The notes under the pieces were generated by a model. The model was not told where the DNA came from, searched no databases, and was given only the letters and a program-made list of their open reading frames with translations. A program made the translations under genes and the position numbers. From positions 1 to 6,976 of the forward strand of contig CACZPX010000265.1 of assembly GCA_902783095.1 (NCBI GenBank): a stretch of DNA of 6,976 nt, given 5' to 3'. Within the stretch, counting starts at the first letter, position 1. Each line of letters begins with the position of its first letter. Of this stretch, positions 1 through 6,388 are shown in pieces. The stretch comes from an uncultured Lachnospiraceae bacterium. GTDB taxonomy: Bacteria > Bacillota > Clostridia > Lachnospirales > Lachnospiraceae.

Positions 1-1193
1 CAGATCTTGCGGCACTGCGCGTATTTATAGGTGTTGAAGGCGGTGACGCCCTCCTCCATGATCTTGTCCAGCAGCTCGTCGCTGTTTAGGAACGTGCCCA
101 GGCTGTCATAGACCGACAGAAACGCCGCGGAGTCCACCACCGCGGGGTTGATCTTTTCGTACAGTTCCGCCAGGTCCTCCCACTTTTCGCCCTGATACAG
201 GACCAGCGCGTCCAGGATCCGGTTGTAGTTGGTGATGGATCCGTCGTCGCCGGTGAAGATCTCCATCTGCTTTGTGTTGACGGCGAGCTCGTCCCGGATG
301 GCGGTCAGTTCCTCCTCCAGTCTGGCGATGTCGGTGTCCTTGTTCTCGATGCGCTCTTTATAGGAGATCTCGTACTGATTCAAGCCCGAGCTTACGGACC
401 GCTCCGTGGACGGCCGGATCAAAAAGAACCAGGTCCCGGCCGTGACGGCGGCGCCCAAAAGCGCGCCGAGCACGAACTGCAGCACGCGGGATTTTTCCTT
501 ATAGGTGGGCACCAGCACCTCTTCGCCGGCCAGCCGCAGCTGTTCCTCGTTAAAGCGCTCTTCCTTGCCCTTGCGGCGGCTCACCTTGCCGGAGATCTCC
601 TGCAGGTAGCGGCGGCAGGTGACGCTGCCCTTGTCGATCATCAGTGCGCTCTTTAAGAGCTTGCCGGCCTTGGAGTACTCCTCGTCCCGGATGTACAAAA
701 GCGCCAGCAACTCGTAGGCCTTCACCATGTGCGGGTGCGCGGAGAGCGTGCTGCGCAGCTGGATCACCGCCAGGTCCGTCGCCTCGTGCGATGCGGCCTC
801 CAGCGCCTGGTTGTAGCCCTTTATGGCCTGGTTCATGGCCTCGAGCTTCCGCCTGTCGCTGCGCACCTCGTTTAAGTATTCGTCCGCAAGGTTCTTCTGC
901 GGCTGCAGGTTTTTGCTCACGACCCAGTGGCAGAGCGCCTCCACGGTCTCGCCGATCTCATAGAAGACCAGGCCCAGCAGGTTGCGGGCCGGAATGTTCT
1001 TCCTGTCGTACTCCAGAGCCCTGGTCAGGTCTTTTATGGCACCCGAAAGATCCCGGACCTTTGCTTTTTCCAGGCCGGCGTTGTAGTACGCATTGGAGGT
1101 GCGTATGATCTTTTTGTAAATGGCGATGTTGGCGCCGCAGTGAAGGCAGTGCTTCCCCGCGCCGAGCACACTGCCGCAGCGGTAGCAGATCAT
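1..1193 (-). CDS. Zinc-ribbon / TPR single-pass membrane protein, function unknown (3' end outside window)
   Basis: The visible 397 residues start at ATG 1193 and the frame is open to the left edge, so the C-terminus is missing. Residues 3-19 form a short zinc ribbon (Cys3, Cys6, Cys16, Cys19, two CxxC pairs). Residues 33-66, 67-100 and 157-190 are TPR-like 34-residue helix pairs with the usual small and aromatic pattern. A Lys/Arg-rich stretch (204-236) precedes one hydrophobic helix at about 238-259. A charged coiled coil follows at about 275-312, then more helical, TPR-like sequence to residue 397. Positive charge before the helix suggests that the zinc ribbon and TPRs are cytoplasmic and the coiled coil lies outside. 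The start codon shares one base with the stop of the small upstream gene (TAATG) and lacks a strong SD, so translation is probably coupled. It resembles an uncharacterised Lachnospiraceae family as I remember it. A scaffold or envelope role is only inference. Confidence 0.85.
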   Translation of the reverse strand, partial: MICYRCGSVLGAGKHCLHCGANIAIYKKIIRTSNAYYNAGLEKAKVRDLSGAIKDLTRALEYDRKNIPARNLLGLVFYEIGETVEALCHWVVSKNLQPQKNLADEYLNEVRSDRRKLEAMNQAIKGYNQALEAASHEATDLAVIQLRSTLSAHPHMVKAYELLALLYIRDEEYSKAGKLLKSALMIDKGSVTCRRYLQEISGKVSRRKGKEERFNEEQLRLAGEEVLVPTYKEKSRVLQFVLGALLGAAVTAGTWFFLIRPSTERSVSSGLNQYEISYKERIENKDTDIARLEEELTAIRDELAVNTKQMEIFTGDDGSITNYNRILDALVLYQGEKWEDLAELYEKINPAVVDSAAFLSVYDSLGTFLNSDELLDKIMEEGVTAFNTYKYAQCRKI

Positions 1194-1333
1194 TATCCCT
1201 GTCCCTTATCCTTTAAGATCTCCTGCATGATATCGGTCATATCCTGCATGTTCATGTTCATGATCGCGTCTTCCGCGTTCTCCAGCTCCTTGCTGGGTTT
1301 GAACTTCTTTAATTCCTCTTCGAAATCCAGCAT
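1193..1333 (-). CDS. Small acidic, methionine-rich protein of 46 residues, function unknown
   Basis: This short reading frame begins with ATG at 1333 and ends with TAA at 1193-1195. It starts one base after the mfd stop codon. A GGAGG at 1340-1344 lies 6 bases upstream, inside the last codons of mfd, which is ideal spacing. Its last stop base is the first base of the next gene's ATG. The protein begins MLDFEEELKKFKPSKELENA. It is charged and likely helical, with no Cys, no signal peptide and no membrane segment. Residues 25-36 hold five methionines (M25, M27, M29, M32, M36), followed by a helical acidic/hydrophobic end. Codon use matches the neighbours, including TTA before Lys twice. I recall similar small proteins beside mfd in Lachnospiraceae, but no function is known to me. 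It may be a partner of the zinc-ribbon/TPR protein or a coupling peptide. Confidence 0.75.
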   Translation of the reverse strand: MLDFEEELKKFKPSKELENAEDAIMNMNMQDMTDIMQEILKDKGQG

Positions 1334-1334
1334 A

Positions 1335-4300
1335 TCATGCCTCCGTATCCGCCGTCATCAGGGCGGCGATATCCGTCACGATCTCCTCGGTCCTGGCCAG
1401 AAGATCCATGCCGGTGTGCAGTTCCTTCTTTCTGTCCGTGTAGACAAAACTGTTCTTTCCGCCGAGCGACACCTTCAGATTGCCGCGGTAGCGGGCCAGA
1501 AGCGGCGCGATGGCCGCCGTGTCCACCGGCGCCTTTTCGTTGATCACAAAGCGGACGCTGTCCACGTTCCCCGCGATCTCCTCCACCCAGGCCCGGTGCG
1601 CCTTTGCCTTGACCAGCGCCGCGCGCAGCAGCTGCTGCGTGGACTTGGGCACCTCGCCAAAGCGGTCGATCAGCTCGTCCTGCATGTCCATCAGGTCCTC
1701 GTCGGTCTCGATGCCGGCGATGCGCTGGTAGACGTTCAGGCGCTGCGTCTCGTTTTTAATGTAGTTTTCCGGCAGGAAGGCGTCGATATCCAGATCCATC
1801 GCCGTCTCAAACTCGGCCACCGTGCGCTTTTCGCCCTTGGCCTCCTTAACGGCGATGCCCAAAAGCTTGCAGTACAGGTCGTAGCCGACCGCCTCCATGT
1901 TGCCGTGCTGTTCCGCGCCCAAAAGCGTGCCCGCGCCGCGCAGCTCCAGATCGCGCATGGCGATGCGGATGCCGCTGCCGAGCTCCGTGTACTCGCGGAT
2001 GGCCATCAGCCGTTTTTCCGCCGTCTCCTTTAACATGCGGTCCCGCCGGTAGAACAGAAAGGCGTAGGCCGTGCGGTTGGAGCGCCCCACGCGCCCGCGC
2101 AGCTGGTAGAGCTGCGCCAGTCCGAAACGGTCCGCGTCGTGGATCAGGATGGTGTTGACGTTGGAGATGTCCAGCCCCGTCTCCACGATGGTGGTGGACA
2201 CCAGCACGTCGATGTCGCCGTTGATAAAGTCCAGCATGATCTGCTCCAGCTCATGCTCCTTCATCTGACCGTGCGCAAAAGCCACCCGTGCCTGCGGCAC
2301 GAGCTGCTGAACGTGCGCCGTCATGTCGGCGATGCTGTGTACCTTATTATATACAAAGTAGACCTGGCCGTTACGGGCAAGCTCCCGCTCGATGGCCTCC
2401 CGCACGATCTCGTCGTGGTATTCCATCACGTAGGTCTGGATGGGCAGCCGGTCTATGGGCGCCTCCTTTAAGACGCTCATGTCCCGCACGCCGATCAGGC
2501 TCATATGGAGCGTACGGGGGATCGGCGTCGCTGTCAATGATAATACATCAACATCCTCTTTTAATTTCTTAATTTTTTCTTTATCCGCCACGCCGAAGCG
2601 CTGTTCCTCGTCGATCACCAGCAGGCCCAGGTTCTTAAAACCCACGTCCTTGGAGAGCAGGCGGTGCGTGCCGATCACGATGTCGGCCATGCCGCGCTTT
2701 AATTCCTCCACGGTCTTCTTCTGCTCCGCCGCCGTCTTAAAGCGGCACAAAAGCTCGATGGTGACCGGGTAATGCTGCAGTCGTTCGCGGAAGGTGTTGT
2801 AATGCTGCTGCGCCAGAATGGTGGTCGGCACCAGATAGGCCACCTGCCGCCCTTCCTGCACGGCCTTGAACGCCGCGCGGATGGCGATCTCCGTCTTGCC
2901 GAAGCCCACGTCGCCGCAGATCAGGCGGTCCATGATCTTGTCGCTCTCCATGTCCGCCTTGGTCGCCTCTATGGCCGCGATCTGATCCCGCGTCTCCTCG
3001 TAGGGGAACTGCTCCTCAAACTCCCGCTGCCACACGGTATCCGGCCCGTAGGCGTGCCGGGTCGTCCCCGCGCGCACGGCGTACAGGCGCACCAGGTCCT
3101 CCGCGATCTCCTGCACCGCGCGCTTGACGCGCGTCTTGGTGCGGTGCCACTCGTTGCCGGCCAAATGGTTGAGCTTGGGCGCGTGGTCCGCGTCCTTGTC
3201 CGCGTACTTGCGCACCAGGTTCATCTGCGTCACGGGGATGTACAGCACGCCGCCGTCCCCGTAGGTGATCTTCATATAGTCGCGGGTCACGCCGTTCCGC
3301 TCGATGCGCGTGGTCCCGTTGTACAGCCCCAGGCCGTGATTTTCGTGGATCACGTAATCGCCCACGGAAAGCTCGGTATAGTCCGAGATCTGCGTGCCCT
3401 CCTTCTGCGCGGCGCGCCTGCGCTTTGCCGCCTTGCGGCCGAACAGGTCGCCCTCGGAGATCACGTAAAACCGCAGCATGGGATAGCCGAAGCCCTTGTG
3501 CAGGTTGCCGGAGAGGACCAGCACCCTGCCGGGGATCGCCTCCACGCCGGGTTCCTCCGTGTAGATCGCGTCCACGTCGTATTCCAGAAGGTCCGCCGCC
3601 AGCCGCTTTGCGCGGGTAGAAGACCCCGCCAGCAGCACCACGCGGGCCTTTTCCTTTTTCCAGCCCTTCAGGTCGGCGACCAGCGTCATGAACTGGCCCT
3701 GGTAGGAGGGCACGGTCTGCGCCTGCACCGTGAAGGCCAGCTTCGGCTTAAAGCCCTCGGAGGCCTGGCCGATGCCGGTGAGCGCCACCGTGCGCGGCCG
3801 CGAGAGCATCTCGAACACCTCTTCCACGGAATACAGCACCGGCACGTCTTCCGCCGTGCTGTAGCCCTCTTCCAGGCGGTGCACCATGCTCTCCTGATAT
3901 TCCTTCGTCACGGCCAGCGCCCGCTCGTACAGCCTGGCCGGGTCGTCCAGCAGCACCGGCACGTCGGCCGGCAGATAGTCCAGAAAAGAGACCTCTTCCC
4001 CCTTTGCCCGCAGGGCAGCCTCGTTAGCGGGGTAGATGACGGCCTGTTCCAGGCTGTCCACGGAGCGCTGCGTCTCGGGGTCAAAGGTGCGGATGGAGTC
4101 CACCTCGTCGTCCCAGAACTCTATGCGGATGGGGAACTCGTCCGTGAGCGGATAGACGTCCACAATGCCGCCGCGCACCGAAAACTGGCCGCGGCCCTCC
4201 ACCTGCGGCACCCGTTCAAAACCCGCGGCCGCAAGATTCTCCAAAAGCGCCTCCATGTCCGTCACGCTGCCGCTCTCCACCTCTATCACAGAGGCGAGCA

Positions 4301-4697
4301 CCAGCTCCGCGGGGCGCAGCCGTTCCAGCAGGCTGTCTATGGTCGTGATGACCAGCCCGCGTCCTTCCGTTACGATATGCTTGATCGCGCTCATGCGGCG
4401 CGCCGTGATCAGCTTGCCCGAAACGTCCGCCTGGTAAAACAGCAGGTCCTTGGCCGGAAAGACCACCGTGTCTTCGCCAAAGCACGCCGCGTCCTCCGCC
4501 ATCTCGGCGGCCTTCTGTTCGGTCCCCGCGACCAGCAGCCGGATGGGATACCCCTCCGTCAGCTCCACGGCCATATGCACCAGTTCGGAATCCAGACAGC
4601 CCGAAAGTGCCGCCGGGCCCTGTTTGCGCTCCAGGGCCTGCCGGCACTCCGTAAATCCTCTTGCTTCGGAGAGGGGGCTCTTAAACTTTTTCGTCAC
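1335..4697 (-). CDS. mfd: Transcription-repair coupling factor Mfd
   Basis: Mfd is a cytoplasmic DNA translocase that pushes stalled RNA polymerase off damaged DNA and recruits UvrA for nucleotide excision repair. The 1120 residues are normal family length. Residues 1 to about 400 are the UvrB-like module without a working Walker A (DLLFYQADVSGKL at 84-96; the RGGIVDVYP block at 175-183). Residues 440-497 are the CarD-like RNA-polymerase-interacting domain (VGDYVIHENHGLG). The RecG-like motor follows: Walker A GDVGFGKT at 595-602, DEEQ at 696-699, TATPIPRTL at 722-730, STTIVETGLDI at 834-844, QLRGRVGR at 865-872. The GAGTLLGAEQ block at 921-930 and the C-terminal autoinhibitory domain (about 970-1100) complete it. 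The start is GTG at 4697, inside the end of pth (17-base overlap), with AAGGGG at 4706-4711 8 bases upstream. No ATG gives a better-fitting N-terminus. One short AT-rich island (2532-2586) differs sharply in codon use from the rest. Confidence 0.97.
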   Translation of the reverse strand: MTKKFKSPLSEARGFTECRQALERKQGPAALSGCLDSELVHMAVELTEGYPIRLLVAGTEQKAAEMAEDAACFGEDTVVFPAKDLLFYQADVSGKLITARRMSAIKHIVTEGRGLVITTIDSLLERLRPAELVLASVIEVESGSVTDMEALLENLAAAGFERVPQVEGRGQFSVRGGIVDVYPLTDEFPIRIEFWDDEVDSIRTFDPETQRSVDSLEQAVIYPANEAALRAKGEEVSFLDYLPADVPVLLDDPARLYERALAVTKEYQESMVHRLEEGYSTAEDVPVLYSVEEVFEMLSRPRTVALTGIGQASEGFKPKLAFTVQAQTVPSYQGQFMTLVADLKGWKKEKARVVLLAGSSTRAKRLAADLLEYDVDAIYTEEPGVEAIPGRVLVLSGNLHKGFGYPMLRFYVISEGDLFGRKAAKRRRAAQKEGTQISDYTELSVGDYVIHENHGLGLYNGTTRIERNGVTRDYMKITYGDGGVLYIPVTQMNLVRKYADKDADHAPKLNHLAGNEWHRTKTRVKRAVQEIAEDLVRLYAVRAGTTRHAYGPDTVWQREFEEQFPYEETRDQIAAIEATKADMESDKIMDRLICGDVGFGKTEIAIRAAFKAVQEGRQVAYLVPTTILAQQHYNTFRERLQHYPVTIELLCRFKTAAEQKKTVEELKRGMADIVIGTHRLLSKDVGFKNLGLLVIDEEQRFGVADKEKIKKLKEDVDVLSLTATPIPRTLHMSLIGVRDMSVLKEAPIDRLPIQTYVMEYHDEIVREAIERELARNGQVYFVYNKVHSIADMTAHVQQLVPQARVAFAHGQMKEHELEQIMLDFINGDIDVLVSTTIVETGLDISNVNTILIHDADRFGLAQLYQLRGRVGRSNRTAYAFLFYRRDRMLKETAEKRLMAIREYTELGSGIRIAMRDLELRGAGTLLGAEQHGNMEAVGYDLYCKLLGIAVKEAKGEKRTVAEFETAMDLDIDAFLPENYIKNETQRLNVYQRIAGIETDEDLMDMQDELIDRFGEVPKSTQQLLRAALVKAKAHRAWVEEIAGNVDSVRFVINEKAPVDTAAIAPLLARYRGNLKVSLGGKNSFVYTDRKKELHTGMDLLARTEEIVTDIAALMTADTEA
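1340..1344 (-). promoter_or_regulatory. Ribosome binding site of the 46-residue small protein gene
   Basis: GGAGG lies 6 bases before ATG 1333, within the final codons of mfd. It decides the start: the other ATG, at 1338 overlapping the mfd stop, is only 1 base from the SD and opens a frame of just nine codons. Confidence 0.75.
2509..2537 (-). promoter_or_regulatory. Possible weak internal promoter within mfd
   Basis: On the coding strand of mfd, a perfect -35 TTGACA (2532-2537) is followed after 17 bases by TACGCT (2509-2514), which matches the -10 consensus at only three of six positions. A run rich in A and T lies directly upstream of the -35 (2538-2586), as in an UP element. The hexamer encodes Leu-Thr of motif LTATP, so coding constraint explains part of it. 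It would serve the small protein and zinc-ribbon/TPR genes, but start about 1.2 kb upstream of them. Tentative. Confidence 0.2.
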
Positions 4698-5271
4698 CCG
4701 TACTTCCCCTTTTCCTCCCGTTATAGCGGTTCATGGCGACGTCCACGCCTTCCGCACAAAACACAAGCGCGGCCTCGGCTGCCGCCAGGACCGTCTCGTC
4801 AATGATCTTCCGATCTTCCGCGGAAAACCCGGACAGTACATAATCGATCATGCCCCCCGCCGGCGGCGCCCCTGCGCCGATCCGGATCCGGGCGTAGTCC
4901 TTGGTCCCCAGGTTCTCGGTGATGTTTTTCAGGCCGTTGTGCCCGCCGTCGCTGCCGCCGCGCCGGATGCGCAGCGCGCCGACGTCCAGGTTGACGTCGT
5001 CCACCAGCACCAGCAGATCCTCCGCCGCGATGCGGTAATAGTCCATCAGCGGACGGACGCTCTCGCCGCTCAGGTTCATGTACGTCTGCGGCTTGGCCAG
5101 GATCAGCTTGTCTCCGCGGTAGAACGCCGACCCCGTCAACGCTTTCTTCTCGCGCCTGTCCACCCGGCAGCCCAGGATCTTTGCCAGCTCGTCAACGGCG
5201 TCAAAGCCCAGGTTGTGCCGGGTGTGCGCATACCTTTCGGACGGGTTTCCCAGTCCAACGATCAGTTTCAT
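4681..5271 (-). CDS. pth: Peptidyl-tRNA hydrolase
   Basis: Pth cleaves the ester bond of peptidyl-tRNAs that fall off the ribosome, recycling tRNA in the cytoplasm. The 196 residues match the bacterial Pth family, which is usually about 185-210 residues. The N-terminal signature KLIVGLGNP includes Asn9, and the catalytic His is His19 in TRHNLGF. Asn66 lies in QTYMNLSG. The catalytic Asp is best aligned to Asp91 (first Asp of VDDVNLDVG). GGHNG at 109-113 supplies His111 and Asn112. All expected active-site residues are present. The C-terminus is short and basic (RYNGRKRG) before an acidic tail. The ATG start at 5271 is set by AAGGA at 5278-5282, 6 bases away. The gene lies 17 bases after glgD and overlaps mfd by 17 bases. 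The pth-mfd order is common in Bacillota. Essential in many bacteria. Confidence 0.97.
   Translation of the reverse strand: MKLIVGLGNPSERYAHTRHNLGFDAVDELAKILGCRVDRREKKALTGSAFYRGDKLILAKPQTYMNLSGESVRPLMDYYRIAAEDLLVLVDDVNLDVGALRIRRGGSDGGHNGLKNITENLGTKDYARIRIGAGAPPAGGMIDYVLSGFSAEDRKIIDETVLAAAEAALVFCAEGVDVAMNRYNGRKRGSTGDEKV
4706..4711 (-). promoter_or_regulatory. Ribosome binding site of mfd, supporting a GTG start
   Basis: AAGGGG lies 8 bases upstream of GTG 4697 and inside the pth coding region. A further GGGAGG at 4714-4719 is too far away (16 bases) to serve this start well. The overlap with pth suggests ribosomes finishing pth feed mfd. Confidence 0.65.
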
Positions 5272-5277
5272 CCAGTG

Positions 5278-5282
5278 TCCTT
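5278..5282 (-). promoter_or_regulatory. Ribosome binding site of pth
   Basis: AAGGA is placed 6 bases before ATG 5271 in the 17-base gap after the glgD stop. The gap is too short for a terminator plus a new promoter, so pth is probably read on the same transcript as glgD. Confidence 0.7.
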
Positions 5283-5288
5283 AAAAAA

Positions 5289-6371
5289 TTATTCCCTGCC
5301 GTAGTCCTTCATCACGGTCCCGTCCGGGATCTCCGTACGGGAGTTGATGATGCAGTTTTCCAGCACACAGTTTTTGCCCACCTTCACGCCGGGCAGCAGC
5401 AGCGAATCCACGATCCGGCTGCCTTCGCCCACCGTCACGTTGTCGAACAGGACGGAGCAGCAGACCTCGCCGTTCACCACGGCGCCGTTGCCCACCAGGC
5501 TGTTCTTTAACGAAGACTTCTCGCCGTAGCGGGCCGGCGGCTCGTCGCCGGGCCTGGTCAGCACCAGCGGCTCGGTCTCCAGCAGCTCGCGGCGGACGTC
5601 CGGCTTTAACAGGTCCATGTTGGCCTCGTAGTAGTTGTCCTTGTAGGCCACGTTCTTCCAGTAGCCGTCGTGCACGTAGGCGTAGACCTTCCGGTTTTCC
5701 ACGATGGGCACCAGTACGTCCTTCACAAAGCTGTACTTGCCCGCCTCCACGGACTCGGTCACCAGCTTCATCAGCGCTTCCCTGCGCAGCAGGTAAATGC
5801 CGCAGGAGATCAGGCCCTCCGTCTCGTTTTCGGATTTTTCCTTTAAGCGCAGCACACGGCCGTCCTCCGCCACGTCCACCAGGCCGTAGCGGCTTAAAAT
5901 GGCGCCGGGATACTGCTTTACGCAGACCACGGTCACGTCGGCGCCGGTACGCTCGTGCTGTTCCAGCACCTTTTCATAGTTCAGCTTGTAAATGCCGTCG
6001 CCGGAGGCCACCACCGCGTACGGCTCGTTGAATTTTTCCAGCGTGCGCAGATTCTGCCAGATGGAGTCCGCCGTGCCGCGGTACCACTCCTGATGCTCCG
6101 GCGTAATGGTCGGGTTGATCAGATGCAGACCGCCGCGCTTGCGGCCGAAGCCCCACCACTGCGCCTGACTTAAGTGATCGTTCAGCGAACCGGATGCGCT
6201 CTGCGCCACGACCGCCACGTTTTCAATGCCGGAGCTGACCATGTTGGTGAGGGAGAAGTCGATCGCGCGGTAGCAGGCGCCGATCGGAAGCGCCGCGTCC
6301 GCACGCCGTTTGGTCAGATCTCCCATGCTGCTGGTCCGTCCGCCGGCCAATATGATGCCAACCATCTTCAT
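5289..6371 (-). CDS. glgD: GlgD, regulatory (probably non-catalytic) subunit of ADP-glucose pyrophosphorylase
   Basis: GlgD is a paralogue of GlgC that pairs with it in Bacillota to form the enzyme making ADP-glucose from ATP and glucose-1-phosphate. The 360 residues comprise an N-terminal nucleotidyltransferase fold (about 1-255) and a left-handed beta-helix of hexapeptide repeats (about 285-355). The nucleotide loop reads AGGRTSSMGDLT (9-20); the Arg normal in GlgC at this point is Ser15. The usual Lys-Pro of the RAKPAVPF motif is Asp25-Ala26. Asp125 survives in SGDGIYK, and Lys179 survives in KEKS. The metal-binding YW-x-DVGT motif is YWKNVAY, with Asn240 for Asp. These losses support a regulatory role. 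The ATG at 6371 follows a perfect AAAGGAGG at 6380-6387, 8 bases away. A second in-frame ATG two codons later is less well placed. It lies 17 bases from both glgC and pth. Confidence 0.93.
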   Translation of the reverse strand: MKMVGIILAGGRTSSMGDLTKRRADAALPIGACYRAIDFSLTNMVSSGIENVAVVAQSASGSLNDHLSQAQWWGFGRKRGGLHLINPTITPEHQEWYRGTADSIWQNLRTLEKFNEPYAVVASGDGIYKLNYEKVLEQHERTGADVTVVCVKQYPGAILSRYGLVDVAEDGRVLRLKEKSENETEGLISCGIYLLRREALMKLVTESVEAGKYSFVKDVLVPIVENRKVYAYVHDGYWKNVAYKDNYYEANMDLLKPDVRRELLETEPLVLTRPGDEPPARYGEKSSLKNSLVGNGAVVNGEVCCSVLFDNVTVGEGSRIVDSLLLPGVKVGKNCVLENCIINSRTEIPDGTVMKDYGRE

Positions 6372-6379
6372 GATGTCAC

Positions 6380-6387
6380 CCTCCTTT
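6380..6387 (-). promoter_or_regulatory. Perfect ribosome binding site of glgD
   Basis: AAAGGAGG is a full match to the anti-SD end of 16S rRNA as known in Bacillota. It stands 8 bases before ATG 6371 and fills most of the 17-base gap after the glgC stop. It is the strongest SD in the window, which suggests efficient independent initiation of glgD. Confidence 0.8.
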
Positions 6388-6388
6388 G

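Noticed and set aside
644..1108. A 154-codon plus-strand frame
   Set aside because: Low-complexity Pro/Arg/Ser/Cys product typical of an off-frame reading of GC-rich DNA, opposite the TPR gene.
927..2033. A 368-codon plus-strand frame
   Set aside because: It is antisense and codon-aligned to both the zinc-ribbon/TPR gene and mfd, and crosses three genes. It ends at the complement of a TTA codon in mfd. No domain is recognisable.
2346..2351. A perfect TATAAT on the minus strand inside mfd
   Set aside because: It encodes part of the conserved VYNKV stretch of Mfd, and no acceptable -35 lies 16-18 bases upstream (best match three of six). Chance is the simpler reading.
4216..4647. A 143-codon minus-strand frame inside mfd
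   Set aside because: Off-frame shadow of the mfd N-terminal region, Gly/Arg-rich, with no SD or domain.
2772..4805. A 677-codon plus-strand frame opposite mfd and the end of pth
   Set aside because: It is codon-aligned antisense to mfd, so stops appear only where mfd uses TTA, CTA or TCA. Those codons are rare here, and the stop just before this frame (2700) is the complement of a TTA codon. The protein is His/Arg/Leu-rich with no recognisable domain, and mfd is unmistakable.
5272..5288. Possible terminator or spoVG-like small gene between glgD and pth
   Set aside because: The gap is only 17 bases. It has a T run on the coding strand but no GC-rich stem before it, and it is filled by the pth ribosome binding site.
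4450..5304. A 284-codon plus-strand frame
   Set aside because: It is the complement of pth codons and the start of mfd. Both sense genes are certain, and the product looks like no known protein.
6372..6388. Possible terminator or promoter between glgC and glgD
   Set aside because: The 17 bases consist mainly of the glgD SD and spacer, with no hairpin.
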